The notes: a model not told the origin generated them from the sequence alone. Counted from the stretch's first letter, positions 44,271-53,541 are shown. The stretch: DNA of 64,000 nt from Dokdonella_A sp963775445 (GCA_963775445.1 CAVZIT010000004.1:868001-932000), one strand, 5' to 3'. Numbers and translations are program-made.

Positions 44271-45653
44271 TCATGATGACGGCGTCGAGGAGACCGCAGC
44301 CGTTGCACGAGCTGTCGGGGGTGTTTCAAAAACGATGCGGCATTGGAGACGATCGAACAGGGCGACGGCGGAAGTGGACAGCCAGCGGTCGGCAACCGCG
44401 AGCAGTTCCCCGTCGGCGCAGACCACGAGGGGTTCGCGGGCGCGCTGCCATGGCGGAACGTCGGCTTCCTGCCAGAGTTTGCGCAATTCGCGGTGAAGCC
44501 CGCTGCCCGCGACCTGCAGACGCTCGCCGCCACGGCGAAAACGAACCTTGAGCGGTTGCACGAGGCGCACCGTTTGCGCGGGATTCGCGCTCGAGACGAG
44601 TCGCAACGAACCAATCGCGGCCGGCAGATCGAGCGTGCTCCCATCGAAAGGGCGCTGCCATTCGATGGGTGGCGCCGGCATTGGTGCGAGTGCGTACAAT
44701 CGATCGCGGTAGCGGCGAAGCTCGACCCCATGCCAACGCACGCACGGCTCCCGATCGCGCCCAGCCGTGGCAAGTTGGCGTTGCAACTCGCGCACCTGCA
44801 AGTGCGTGGGCTCGGGCAGGGCGAGGCTGCGCAACCAGTGGCGCAGCACCGGATCACGTAACGCGAGAGGCAGATCAAGCCATGCCTTCGCATCCAGGAT
44901 GGCCGGATGGTGGGTGCGCAACCCGGCCAGCGCGCGCGCGGCTTCGGTATCGATGAAATCCGCCGTTGCTCGCAGCCAGGTCGCGCTTTGCGTGATGCTG
45001 GCCGCACTGTGCGGCCAGCGTTGCGCAATTTCCGGCAACAGCGCGTGACGCAGGAAGTTGCGCGCGAAGCGCATATCGGCGTTGCTCGGATCATCGATCC
45101 AGGTGATCTCATGTTGCGTGGCGTAGGCGTGCAACAGCGCACGTGGCAGGTCGAGCAGCGGTCGCCAGGCGAATCCGGCGCCGAAGCGGCGCCATGCGCG
45201 CATGCCCGCGAGCCCTTCGGGGCCGGCGCCGCGCAGGAGTTTGAGCAGGATCGTTTCCGCCTGATCGTCGCGGTGGTGGGCCAGCGCCATGATCTCGCCG
45301 GGTGCGAGCAACGCCTCGAGCTCGGCGTAGCGAGTCTGGCGAGCGCTCGCCTCGAGACCGAGGCCGGGGTCGGGCTTCACTTGGGAGCTGCGCACGATCA
45401 GCTCGACCTCGTGCGCGCAAGCGAATGCGCGGCAGTGCTCGGCCCACTCCCCGCTGTCGCGATGCAATCCATGATCGATATGCGCTGCTCGAAGGCCGCG
45501 CTTGCGCGCCGCCGCCGAACCGGCAAGAGCGTGCAGCAGTGCGCTCGAATCGATGCCGCCACTGAACGCCACCAGCAGCGGCGCCGACGGAAGTCCGGCG
45601 AGAGCAGTCTCAATCACATCGTGGATGGGGCCGGCGGAAACGCGCTTTGGCAT
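44271..45653 (-). CDS. tilS: tRNA(Ile)-lysidine synthase
   Basis: TilS modifies C34 of tRNA-Ile(CAU) to lysidine so that it reads AUA. It has 460 residues from ATG 45653 (MPKRVSAGPIHDVIETALAG). The PP-loop SGGIDSS is at 31-37. Other motifs: HIDHGLHRDSGEWAEHC, EASARQTRYAEL, ALAHHRDDQAETILLKLLRG, RPLLDLPR and WIDDPSNADMRFARNFLR. A C-terminal TilS domain with PLKVRFRRGGERLQ follows. The open frame extends to 45779 but that part overlaps the next gene. Confidence 0.95.
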   Translation of the reverse strand: MPKRVSAGPIHDVIETALAGLPSAPLLVAFSGGIDSSALLHALAGSAAARKRGLRAAHIDHGLHRDSGEWAEHCRAFACAHEVELIVRSSQVKPDPGLGLEASARQTRYAELEALLAPGEIMALAHHRDDQAETILLKLLRGAGPEGLAGMRAWRRFGAGFAWRPLLDLPRALLHAYATQHEITWIDDPSNADMRFARNFLRHALLPEIAQRWPHSAASITQSATWLRATADFIDTEAARALAGLRTHHPAILDAKAWLDLPLALRDPVLRHWLRSLALPEPTHLQVRELQRQLATAGRDREPCVRWHGVELRRYRDRLYALAPMPAPPIEWQRPFDGSTLDLPAAIGSLRLVSSANPAQTVRLVQPLKVRFRRGGERLQVAGSGLHRELRKLWQEADVPPWQRAREPLVVCADGELLAVADRWLSTSAVALFDRLQCRIVFETPPTARATAAVSSTPSS

Positions 45654-45658
45654 GGATG

Positions 45659-46330
45659 CTATGGAGGCACCGTGGGCCTTGATCCAGGGGCGCCTGCCGA
45701 CGGTGGCGTCAGGTAGCCGTCGTAGTTCGTCAACAGGTTCTGCCCGGCTCTGGCGAGATCCGCAACCACCCCGGCACATCCGGCGCTCTCGCCCTCGTCC
45801 ATGAACTTGAGCGCGAGCCAGTCAAGGGATTTGTTCGAGTACAGCAGATAGCGATCCTGCAACGCATACATCGTAGCGATTGCCTGTCCGTTCGCGAGCG
45901 CCATGTTGCCGAATACGCCAGCCGAGATCGCGTTGTCGTAGGCACTGTGCAACAACAGGACCGTGTGCAAACCGCTCCAGCCAGCCACCTTGGTACAGCG
46001 GCCGGGTGGGGCCGGGCCGTCCAGCGCCGCGGTCACGGTCTTGGCAAGTTCGGCCTGGTACATGGCTGTCTGTCGCAGCCGGTCGCGGTTCGCCATGATC
46101 TCGGCCCGGATGGCCGCCCGCGCTTCGGCAACCTTGTGCGCACTCGCGTGGTTTTCGCTCCAGTTGCCGATGCCGAACGCGAGCAGGATGCCGAGCACGA
46201 CCGAAAATACCTGCACCGCGATCTCGGCCAGGCTGATCGTTTCCCGGTGAAACCATTGCCTTCGCACAGGGATGGAGCGGTTGTCGTCCTCGGGTCGGTG
46301 CTCGGGGCGATCGCTCAATTCCACGAACAC
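45659..46330 (-). CDS. Single-pass membrane protein of unknown function
   Basis: It has 223 residues. A charged N-terminus of about 35 residues is followed by one membrane segment (IAVQVFSVVLGILLAFGIGN) and a soluble helical domain beginning WSENHASAHKVAEARAAIRA. Proteins with ISLAEIAVQVFSVVLGILLA and WxExH just after the membrane are common, uncharacterised, in Xanthomonadales (recollection, not searched). The start codon is unclear: GTG 46330 (overlapping the tdh stop), GTG 46324 or TTG 46318. It ends 5 bases before tilS, so all three genes may be cotranscribed. Confidence 0.7.
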   Translation of the reverse strand: MFVELSDRPEHRPEDDNRSIPVRRQWFHRETISLAEIAVQVFSVVLGILLAFGIGNWSENHASAHKVAEARAAIRAEIMANRDRLRQTAMYQAELAKTVTAALDGPAPPGRCTKVAGWSGLHTVLLLHSAYDNAISAGVFGNMALANGQAIATMYALQDRYLLYSNKSLDWLALKFMDEGESAGCAGVVADLARAGQNLLTNYDGYLTPPSAGAPGSRPTVPP

Positions 46331-47349
46331 ACGACCTTGCCGCAGTTGCCGGAATCCATGAGATCAAAGCCCGCCTGGAAGTCATCGATGGCGATCTGGT
46401 GCGTGAGCACCTTGCCCAATGGAAAACCGGTGAGCACCATTTGCGTCATCTTGTACCAGGTTTCGTACATGCGCCGGCCGTAGATGCCGTGCAGCACAAG
46501 GCCCTTGAAGATGACCTTGTCCCAGTCGATGCCTGCCCCGTTCGGCAGCAGGCCGAGCAGGGCGATCCTGCCGCCGTGGTACATGCTGTCGAGCATCCCG
46601 GCAAATGCGCCGGGATTGCCGGACATTTCCAGACCGACATCGAACCCTTCCAGATGCAGGTCCTTGACCACGTCCTTGAGCGGCTGCTTGGAAACGTTGA
46701 CGACACGAGTCGCGCCCATGTCGGCGGCCAGCTTGAGCCGATAGTCATTGACGTCGGTGACCACGACATTGCGTGCTCCGACATGTTTGGCGATGCCGGC
46801 GGCGATGATGCCGATGGGTCCTGCGCCCGTAATCAACACGTCCTCGCCGATCAGATCGAATTCCAGCGCGCAGTGGGCCGCGTTGCCGTAGGGATCGAAG
46901 AACGCGGCGAGTTCGGAGGGAATCTGGTCCGGAATCGGCCACAGGTTCGACGCCGGGATTGCGACATATTCGGCGAATGCTCCGTTGCGATTCACCCCGA
47001 TACCAACTGTGTAGGGACACAGATGCTGCCTGCCGGCGCGGCAATTGCGGCATACGCCGCAGACGATGTGACCTTCAGCGGAAACGCGCTGGCCGATCGT
47101 GTAGCCGTGCACGGCCGATCCAAGCTCGACGATGCGTCCGACGAATTCGTGGCCGATGACCAGGCCGGGTTTGATCACGCGCTGCGACCACGCGTCCCAG
47201 TTGTAGATATGCAAGTCGGTTCCGCAAATCGCGGTCTTTTCGAGCTTGATCAGCACTTCGTTCGGTCCGATTTCGGGAACCGGCACCTGTTCCATCCAGA
47301 TACCCTTGGCGGCATCGCGTTTGACCAGGGCTTTCATTGTCGCTTGCAT
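46315..47349 (-). CDS. tdh: L-threonine 3-dehydrogenase
   Basis: This zinc medium-chain dehydrogenase oxidises threonine to 2-amino-3-ketobutyrate. It has 344 residues. The catalytic zinc Cys42 is in AICGTDLHIYN and His67-Glu68 in VIGHEFVG. Structural-zinc cysteines are at 97, 100, 103 and 111. The NAD fold has GAGPIGIIAAGIAKHVGARN. The end GLVLHGIYGRRMYETWYKM is Tdh-specific. GGAG lies about 11 bases before the ATG. The partner gene kbl is not adjacent on either side. Confidence 0.96.
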   Translation of the reverse strand: MQATMKALVKRDAAKGIWMEQVPVPEIGPNEVLIKLEKTAICGTDLHIYNWDAWSQRVIKPGLVIGHEFVGRIVELGSAVHGYTIGQRVSAEGHIVCGVCRNCRAGRQHLCPYTVGIGVNRNGAFAEYVAIPASNLWPIPDQIPSELAAFFDPYGNAAHCALEFDLIGEDVLITGAGPIGIIAAGIAKHVGARNVVVTDVNDYRLKLAADMGATRVVNVSKQPLKDVVKDLHLEGFDVGLEMSGNPGAFAGMLDSMYHGGRIALLGLLPNGAGIDWDKVIFKGLVLHGIYGRRMYETWYKMTQMVLTGFPLGKVLTHQIAIDDFQAGFDLMDSGNCGKVVCSWN

Positions 47350-47723
47350 GTGGTTCGCTCCATCGAGGCTGACACATTGTTGAAAAACGAGTCCGTTCGG
47401 ACGTTTCAGTCATTTGTGGCGCCAAAGGCCGAACGTCGCTCCGCGAATCAATCACTTGCGTGATTACCGGTATATGGTGTCCGGCTGCATCGCCCGATCA
47501 GGCTGTTGAAACGTTCTGGCGGCCTCTCGGTGTCGATTATAATGAGCGTTCGTGACGCCTGATGCTCGCATGAGTCTGACGGCGCATGCGCCCGCCCGGT
47601 TTGGGACGATTGGTCGTTTCCGTTGGTTGACAGAAATGGGCTGATTGCGTCTACTGCAAAGCGGTTTCTCCTGCACCTCGCTGCCTCGCCGTTTCGCGGC
47701 TGCGACGACTCTGGATCCATGCA
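47350..47723. other. Intergenic region between divergent tdh and a secreted-protein gene
   Basis: It is 374 bp with no convincing gene. It contains a perfect TATAAT on the plus strand at 47538-47543 but no good -35 at 16-18 bp (TTGAAA is 26 bp upstream). The left third should hold the tdh promoter. Short open frames in it have no family features. Confidence 0.5.
47538..47543 (+). promoter_or_regulatory. Candidate -10 box (TATAAT)
   Basis: Exact consensus TATAAT sits in a GC-rich background, about 180 bp before the ATG at 47724. The -35 region at proper spacing is poor, so this is only a candidate for the downstream secreted-protein gene. Confidence 0.3.
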
Positions 47724-48440
47724 ATGAACAAGCTCGTAGCTGCACTGATGGCAGTCGTTGCCGGCATCGCCAGCGCCCATGGGGCGACTTCGGGCGGCAA
47801 TCCCTCCGGCGTCAAAGCGGTTCCGCTGTTCAATGATATCTCGCTGTCCGAAACCGACGACCTCACCCCGATCGCAGGGAATTCGGTCGCGTGTCACGAG
47901 CAGCACATGCCGCCGCGTTACACACGCGAGAACCATTATTGGCGCCGCTTCTACCTCAGCGAGTATCCCGATATCGGACCCTTCGTGCGCTTCCTGAGCG
48001 TCGACATCGGCGTCGAACAGACCAATGGGCTGGACGTCACCGTCAACTTGTATGAAACGCCGGACGATCAGGTGCCTCCCGAGACGATCAACCTTTCGTT
48101 GCTCACGTTCCTCGGCAGCGGTGTGGTAAGCGTGCCGGCCGGTACGGCGTTGACGACAGTGAATGTTCCGATCAGCGGATCGCTCATGGATGTCACCAAT
48201 GCCGATGTGGTCGTCGAAATCGTCACACCCGATGGCAGCACCAACGACCAGGTGTTTTACGTTGGATCGACGACCTCTCCGGAAACCCACGTCAGTTTTT
48301 TCAGTGCGCCGTTCTGTGATGAGCTCACTCCGGTACCCACGGCGGAAATCGGCTATCCGGACATGCACGTCATCATGGTCCTCAACACCACCGACGAACC
48401 CGATCTCATTTTTGCCAGCGATTTCGAAGTAGCGCCCTGA
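47724..48440 (+). CDS. Secreted beta-rich protein of unknown function
   Basis: It has 238 residues with a signal peptide (MNKLVAALMAVVAGIASAHG). The mature part is beta-rich: YWRRFYLSEYPDIGPFVRFL, VDIGVEQTNGLDVTVNLYET, VSVPAGTALTTVNVPISG, DVVVEIVTPDGSTNDQVFYV, IGYPDMHVIMVL. This looks like a jelly-roll domain found in various surface proteins. It ends DLIFASDFEVAP; a terminal phrase of the type IFxxxFE is frequent in secreted proteins of Xanthomonadales such as Dokdonella (from memory). No catalytic motif. Confidence 0.75.
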   Translation: MNKLVAALMAVVAGIASAHGATSGGNPSGVKAVPLFNDISLSETDDLTPIAGNSVACHEQHMPPRYTRENHYWRRFYLSEYPDIGPFVRFLSVDIGVEQTNGLDVTVNLYETPDDQVPPETINLSLLTFLGSGVVSVPAGTALTTVNVPISGSLMDVTNADVVVEIVTPDGSTNDQVFYVGSTTSPETHVSFFSAPFCDELTPVPTAEIGYPDMHVIMVLNTTDEPDLIFASDFEVAP

Positions 48441-48607
48441 TCCATCGGTTTGCCGCGGCGATTCGCGGGGACTCGATCTGGCGGTGCGGGGATCGGCAAG
48501 GGCGACGTCCGTCGCACGATCGCGCGCGTCGACTGGCGAAGCGGCCACGATGGTGGTTTCTGCTGGTCGAGCAGGTGCGGTTCTGATCCATATTCGTTGC
48601 CGGGCAA

Positions 48608-49576
48608 GTGCGAATGCGAGTGACCGAGATCGATCAGCGGCCGCCGGCGGTGTTTCTGATGGGCCCTACGGCGAGCGGCAAGACCGCGCTCGCCTGCGCA
48701 CTGGCCGATCGCTTCGCGCTCGATCTGATCAGCGTCGATTCCGCCTTGATCTATCGCGGGCTGGATATCGGCAGCGCGAAACCCGATGCCGGAACGAGTC
48801 AGCGTTATCCGCATCGCCTGATAGATATCCGCGATCCGGCCGAGTCGTATTCCGCGGCGCAATTTCGCACCGATGCATTGACTGCGATGAACGAGATCAA
48901 TGCGCGCGGGCGCATACCGCTGCTGGTCGGTGGTACCGGACTGTATTTCCGGGCGCTGCAGCTTGGCCTGTCGACATTGCCATCTGCAAACGCGATGTTG
49001 CGCAAACGGTTGTCCGCAGAGGCAATGCAACTCGGCTGGCCGGTGTTGCACCGGCGTCTGGCTGCGCGCGATCCGATTGCGGCGGCGCGCATCCGGCCCG
49101 GCGACGCGCAACGCATTCAACGTGCGCTCGAGGTCATCGAGTTGACCGGTCGCCCGCTGTCGGAGCAACACGGACGGCGCAATGCGCGTCTGCCATGGCG
49201 CGTGCTCAAGATCGCGCTGCTCCCAGTCGACCGCGCCAAGCTGCACGCACACATCGCAGCCCGCTTCGATGCGATGCTCGCAGCGGGTTTTCTCGATGAG
49301 GTCCGTGCATTGCACGCGCGCGCCGACCTTCACGCCGATCTTCCCGCGCTGAGGACCGTCGGGTATCGCCAGTGCTGGGAGGTACTCGAGCAGCGTCTCG
49401 AACCCGGCGCATTGCGCGATCGCGGCGTGTACGCGACGCGTCAACTTGCGAAACGCCAAATGACCTGGCTGCGCAGCGAACTGGATGCGCGCGCGCTGGA
49501 TCCGTACCAAAACGATTGCGAGCGCCGCGCCCGCGATGCACTTGGCGCATTCCTTGGGGCGAGCATCAGCGGATGA
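48608..49576 (+). CDS. miaA: tRNA dimethylallyltransferase
   Basis: MiaA adds dimethylallyl to A37 of tRNAs. It has 322 residues. Motifs: GPTASGKTALA at 19-29, ISVDSALIYRGLDIGSAKPD, YPHRLIDIRDPAESYSAAQF, PLLVGGTGLYFRAL, AQRIQRALEVIELTGRPLSE, RTVGYRQCWE and ATRQLAKRQMTWLRS. Start codons GTG 48608, ATG 48614 and GTG 48620 are all possible. It precedes hfq as in most gammaproteobacteria. Confidence 0.97.
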   Translation: MRMRVTEIDQRPPAVFLMGPTASGKTALACALADRFALDLISVDSALIYRGLDIGSAKPDAGTSQRYPHRLIDIRDPAESYSAAQFRTDALTAMNEINARGRIPLLVGGTGLYFRALQLGLSTLPSANAMLRKRLSAEAMQLGWPVLHRRLAARDPIAAARIRPGDAQRIQRALEVIELTGRPLSEQHGRRNARLPWRVLKIALLPVDRAKLHAHIAARFDAMLAAGFLDEVRALHARADLHADLPALRTVGYRQCWEVLEQRLEPGALRDRGVYATRQLAKRQMTWLRSELDARALDPYQNDCERRARDALGAFLGASISG

Positions 49577-49731
49577 ATCCGCGTTTCCTGGTCCCGGCCA
49601 TGACCGGCACGGATGCATACGTTCTAATCGGTGCGCCAACCGGTTAAGATGGCATCCATTGGACCGGTGCAGCCGCTTTGCGAGCGTGTATTTTTTTCCG
49701 GTTCGGGAGTGCGCAGGTGGAGAACAAGACC

Positions 49732-50028
49732 ATGTCCAAAGGGCAATCCTTGCAGGATCCGTTTCTCAATGCGCTCAGGCGCGAGCGCGTGCCGGTCTCG
49801 GTCTATCTGGTCAACGGCATCAAGCTGCAGGGCACGGTCGAATCGTTCGATCAGTTTGTCGTGTTGTTGCGCAATACCGTAAGCCAGATGGTCTACAAGC
49901 ACGCCATTTCCACGGTGGTGCCCGCGCGCAACGTGCGCATCGCCGGCCCGGCCGCAGACGAGCCCGCTGCTGCATCGGGATCGCTCTCATCCGCGGCTGT
50001 CGAGCCGGCCGAACCTGCCGCCGGGTAG
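49732..50028 (+). CDS. hfq: RNA chaperone Hfq
   Basis: This hexameric Sm-like protein pairs small RNAs with mRNAs. It has 98 residues from ATG 49732 (MSKGQSLQDPFLNALRRERV) with GGAG upstream. Sm1 (VSVYLVNGIKLQGTVESFDQ) and Sm2 (YKHAISTVVPAR) are intact. The tail is Ala/Pro/Glu-rich. The in-frame extension to 49678 is not used. Its TAG stop is only two codons before the coding sequence of hflX, in the same frame. Confidence 0.97.
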   Translation: MSKGQSLQDPFLNALRRERVPVSVYLVNGIKLQGTVESFDQFVVLLRNTVSQMVYKHAISTVVPARNVRIAGPAADEPAAASGSLSSAAVEPAEPAAG

Positions 50029-50034
50029 TCCACC

Positions 50035-51333
50035 CTGTTCGAACGATCGAAAAAGGGCGAGCGTGCGCTACTGATCCACCCGCGCAAACCAGGGCGGGGC
50101 GATGACGCCACGCAGGAGGAATTTGCCGATCTCGCCCGCTCGGCCGGGGCCGAAGTCGTCGGCTCGTTGACGGCGCGCCTCGATCGCCCGAACGCGCGAT
50201 TCCTGATAGGCAGCGGCAAGGTCGAACAACTGCGCGAGGAGAAGATCGCGCGAGATGCGGATCTTGTCCTGGTCGATCACAGCTTGACCCCGGTGCAGGA
50301 GCGCAATCTCGAGAAACTCATCGAGTGCCGCGTGGTCGATCGGACCGGTTTGATTCTGGATATCTTCGCGCAGCGCGCGCGTTCGCATGAAGGCAAGTTG
50401 CAGGTCGAACTCGCGCAGCTCAAGTACATGGCGACGCGACTTGTGCGCGGCTGGACCCATCTCGAGCGACAGCGCGGCGGCAGCATCGGCCTGCGAGGTC
50501 CCGGTGAAACGCAGCTCGAAATGGACCGCCGGCTGTTGGCCGAGCGCGTGCGGATTCTCGGCCGCCGGCTGGAAAAAGTCGAAGGCCAGCGTGAGCAGGC
50601 GCGACGATCGCGCCAGCGCGCACAGTTGCCGATCGTCGCACTGGTCGGCTATACCAACACGGGCAAGTCCACCTTGTTCAACGCCCTGACCGGAGCTGGT
50701 GTGTATGTCGCGGACCAGTTGTTCGCGACGCTCGATCCGACCCTGCGCCGCATCGATGGCCTCGCCTGCGGCCCGGTGCTCCTGGCCGATACCGTGGGAT
50801 TCGTGCGCGATCTTCCGCATGATCTCGTGGCCGCGTTTCGCGCGACCCTCGCCGAAGCACGCGATGCGGATCTTCTGGTGCACGTGACCGATGCGGGCGA
50901 TCCCGAACGCGCGCAGCGCATGGCCGATGTATCGGCCGTACTCAAGGAGATTGGCGCGGAGGATGTGTCGCAGGTGGTGGTGCGCAACAAGATCGACTGC
51001 GTCGAAGGTGCCGAGCCGCGCATTGATCGCGTCAAGGGTGGCGAGGTATTGCAGGTCAGCCTGTCGGCGCGCGATGGCCGAGGACTCGATCTGTTGCAGC
51101 GCGCCATTGAACAGAAGCTCGCCGCAACGCGAGTCCACGCGGTGCTGCAATTGCCCTCCACTGCCGGGCGCCTGCGCGCCAGGTTGCATGAGGACGGCTT
51201 CGTCGTGACCGAACGCTCCGGTGAGGCTGGATGGCAGGTAGAGATAGATGCGCCACGAAATCGCCTGGAGCCCCTGTTCGGACTTTCCGGTGGCGATGGC
51301 AGCTGGCTGGAAGCGGAATTGGCGGGCCGTTGA
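50035..51333 (+). CDS. hflX: GTPase HflX (probable CTG start)
   Basis: This ribosome-splitting GTPase is heat-shock linked in E. coli. The conserved N-terminus is visible from CTG 50035: LFERSKKGERALLIHPRKPG, then EEFADLARSAGAEVVGSLTA, matching the start of other HflX proteins. No ATG, GTG or TTG occurs in frame between the hfq stop and TTG 50167, which would cut off 44 conserved residues. Hence CTG is the likely start (432 residues). Other motifs: RVVDRTGLILDIFAQRARSH, GGSIGLRGPGETQLEMDRR, Walker A GYTNTGKST at 205-213, DTVGFVRDLPHDLVAAFRAT and NKID. It is in the hfq-hflX-hflK-hflC block. Confidence 0.93.
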   Translation: MFERSKKGERALLIHPRKPGRGDDATQEEFADLARSAGAEVVGSLTARLDRPNARFLIGSGKVEQLREEKIARDADLVLVDHSLTPVQERNLEKLIECRVVDRTGLILDIFAQRARSHEGKLQVELAQLKYMATRLVRGWTHLERQRGGSIGLRGPGETQLEMDRRLLAERVRILGRRLEKVEGQREQARRSRQRAQLPIVALVGYTNTGKSTLFNALTGAGVYVADQLFATLDPTLRRIDGLACGPVLLADTVGFVRDLPHDLVAAFRATLAEARDADLLVHVTDAGDPERAQRMADVSAVLKEIGAEDVSQVVVRNKIDCVEGAEPRIDRVKGGEVLQVSLSARDGRGLDLLQRAIEQKLAATRVHAVLQLPSTAGRLRARLHEDGFVVTERSGEAGWQVEIDAPRNRLEPLFGLSGGDGSWLEAELAGR

Positions 51334-51539
51334 GCAGCAGTTCCTGCTGTTCCGGTACTCGCCGCATTCGCCTCCCAACAGGCAGGCAGGTACAATCCGA
51401 AGCGATCACGGAGGCCGGCACCTTGCCCGTTGCCTTGAGTACGATCACCCACGGCGACCACCATATCCCGGAATCGAATGGCGGCGGATTCCCTTCCGTT
51501 GTGCCAGCGCGGGCAGAACCAGCGGCGAGGTAGCAATCG

Positions 51540-52679
51540 ATGGCATGGAACGAACCGGGAGGCGGAAAGCAGCGAGATCCGTGGCGCGATGGCGGTGGCA
51601 GCGGCGGAGGTGGCGGCCCCGATCTCGAGGCAATCCTCATGCGCATCCGCAATTTCTTCAATCGTCTTACCGGCGGCCGGGGCGGCAATGGCGGGGGCGC
51701 GGGCAGTGGCGGTAGCGGTGGCAGCATGGTCCTGATCGCCGCGATCGGCATCGTTCTCGCGTGGGTCCTGTTCGACAGCTGGTCGGTGGTCGACGCGCGC
51801 CAAGCCGGTGTGGTGCTTCGATTCGGTCGCTTCGAACGCCTGCTCGTGCCCGGTTTCCACTTCAAGTTTCCGCGCCCGATCGAGCGCGTGCTCAATGTCG
51901 AAACGACGCAGGTGCGGTCGGTCAGCGACCAGGTACGCATGCTGACCAACGACGAAAACATCGTGCTGGTCGATTTCAATGTGCAGTATCAGGTGTCTGA
52001 CGCGCGAAAATTCCTGTTCTCGATGCGCAATCCCGAAGATACGCTGCGTCAGGCAGCCGAAGCCGCTGTGCGCTCGGTGGTCGGCAGCAACTCGATGGAC
52101 ACGATCCTGTCCAGCCAGGGCGCGCAGCTGGTCAGCAACGCGCGCGCCAAGCTGCAGGAGACACTCGACAGCTACGACTGCGGCATCGCTGTCACCGACG
52201 TGAGTTTCCAGAACGTCTCACCTCCGCAGGAAGTGAAGAGCGCCTTCGACGATGTAAACAATGCGCGCGAGGACAAGCAGCGCATAGAAAACGAGGCCAA
52301 CGCCTACTCGAGCAAGGTCATACCTGAAGCGCGCGGCGCCGCCGCGCGAATCACGGCGGAAGCGGCCGGCTACAAGGCGGAACGCATCGCGCGTGCGCAG
52401 GGCGAAGCCGATCGTTTCGATTTGGTGCGCAAGGCCTACGAAAACGCACCCGAGGTTACCCGGCAACGGCTCTGGCTGGAAACCATCGAGGAGGTGCTCG
52501 CGAAAAACCAGAAGGTACTCGATGACGGGCGCGGCAAGAACCTGATCTACTTGCCGCTCGATCGCAACGAGAAATCCTTGCCGCCGATCGATGCTGCGGC
52601 GGGCGACGACAGTTCCGGTTCCGCATCGACCCGTCCGGATGCGACGTCAGCCGACAAGCACGACGGGGGCACGCCATGA
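51540..52679 (+). CDS. hflK: FtsH protease modulator HflK
   Basis: This is an SPFH/band-7 membrane protein; with HflC it forms a large cage around FtsH. It has 379 residues. A Gly-rich N-terminus (GGGSGGGGG, GGRGGNGGG) is followed by a membrane segment at 63-79 (MVLIAAIGIVLAWVLF), then the SPFH domain (VVDARQAGVVLRFGRFERLL, ENIVLVDFNVQYQV) and a long helical region (RITAEAAGYKAERIARAQGE). GAGG precedes the ATG. Its stop overlaps the hflC start (ATGA at 52676). Confidence 0.97.
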   Translation: MAWNEPGGGKQRDPWRDGGGSGGGGGPDLEAILMRIRNFFNRLTGGRGGNGGGAGSGGSGGSMVLIAAIGIVLAWVLFDSWSVVDARQAGVVLRFGRFERLLVPGFHFKFPRPIERVLNVETTQVRSVSDQVRMLTNDENIVLVDFNVQYQVSDARKFLFSMRNPEDTLRQAAEAAVRSVVGSNSMDTILSSQGAQLVSNARAKLQETLDSYDCGIAVTDVSFQNVSPPQEVKSAFDDVNNAREDKQRIENEANAYSSKVIPEARGAAARITAEAAGYKAERIARAQGEADRFDLVRKAYENAPEVTRQRLWLETIEEVLAKNQKVLDDGRGKNLIYLPLDRNEKSLPPIDAAAGDDSSGSASTRPDATSADKHDGGTP

Positions 52680-53539
52680 AGGTGATCACGGCGGTCATCG
52701 CCATCGTTGTGGTCCTGCTCGCAGCCAACAGCATGTTCGTCGTGAGTGAGGGGCACGCCGCCCTGGTGCTGCAATTCGGTCGTATCGAATCGACTGCAAC
52801 GGAACCTGGCCTGTACTTCAAGCTGCCGTTCCTCCAGCAGGTGGTGAAGTTCGATACGCGCATCCTGACGCTGGATGCGCAGCCCGAACGCTATTTCACC
52901 TCGGAAAAGAAAAGCGTCAACGTCGATTTCTACGTCAAGTGGCGGATCGACAAGATCAATGATTACTACCGCGCGACCGCGGGCGACGAGTTGCAGGCGG
53001 CGCAACGACTGACGCCGATTATCAAGGATGCGTTGCGCTTCGAGTTCAACGCGCGCCCACTCGACGAGCTCATATCGGGCAGTCGCCAGGACATCACCGA
53101 ACATGTGCGCGATCAGGCCGACAAGGCCTCGCGCAAGACCTTCGGTATCGCCATTGTCGATGTGCGCATCAAGCGCATCGACCTTCCCGACGAAGTGAGT
53201 CAGTCGGTCTACAACCGCATGAGCGCCGAGCGGCAGAATCTCGCCAACAAGCTGCGTTCCACCGGCAAGGAGGCCTCAGAAACCATCCGCGCCGACGCCG
53301 ACCGCCAGCGCCAGGTGCTGATCGCCAAGGCCCAGAGCGACGCGACGCGAGTCCACGGCGAGGGCGATGCAGAGGCCTCCGCGATTTATGCGCAGGCGTA
53401 CTCGAAAGACCCGGAATTCTTCGCCTTCTATCGCAGTCTCGCCGCCTATCGACATGCATTCGGCGACGGCAAGGATGTCCTCGTGCTGGATCCCGACGCG
53501 CGTTTCCTGCGTTATTTCCAGGATGCCGGCAAGCGCTGA
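52676..53539 (+). CDS. hflC: FtsH protease modulator HflC
   Basis: This is the partner of HflK in the FtsH complex. It has 287 residues. The N-terminal membrane segment (VITAVIAIVVVLLAANSMFV) is followed by the SPFH domain (EGHAALVLQFGRIESTATEP, KSVNVDFYVKWRIDKINDYY) and the helical stretch SAERQNLANKLRSTGKEASE. It is coupled to hflK by a 4-base overlap, and DUF2065 follows after 2 bases. Confidence 0.97.
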   Translation: MKVITAVIAIVVVLLAANSMFVVSEGHAALVLQFGRIESTATEPGLYFKLPFLQQVVKFDTRILTLDAQPERYFTSEKKSVNVDFYVKWRIDKINDYYRATAGDELQAAQRLTPIIKDALRFEFNARPLDELISGSRQDITEHVRDQADKASRKTFGIAIVDVRIKRIDLPDEVSQSVYNRMSAERQNLANKLRSTGKEASETIRADADRQRQVLIAKAQSDATRVHGEGDAEASAIYAQAYSKDPEFFAFYRSLAAYRHAFGDGKDVLVLDPDARFLRYFQDAGKR

Positions 53540-53541
53540 GC

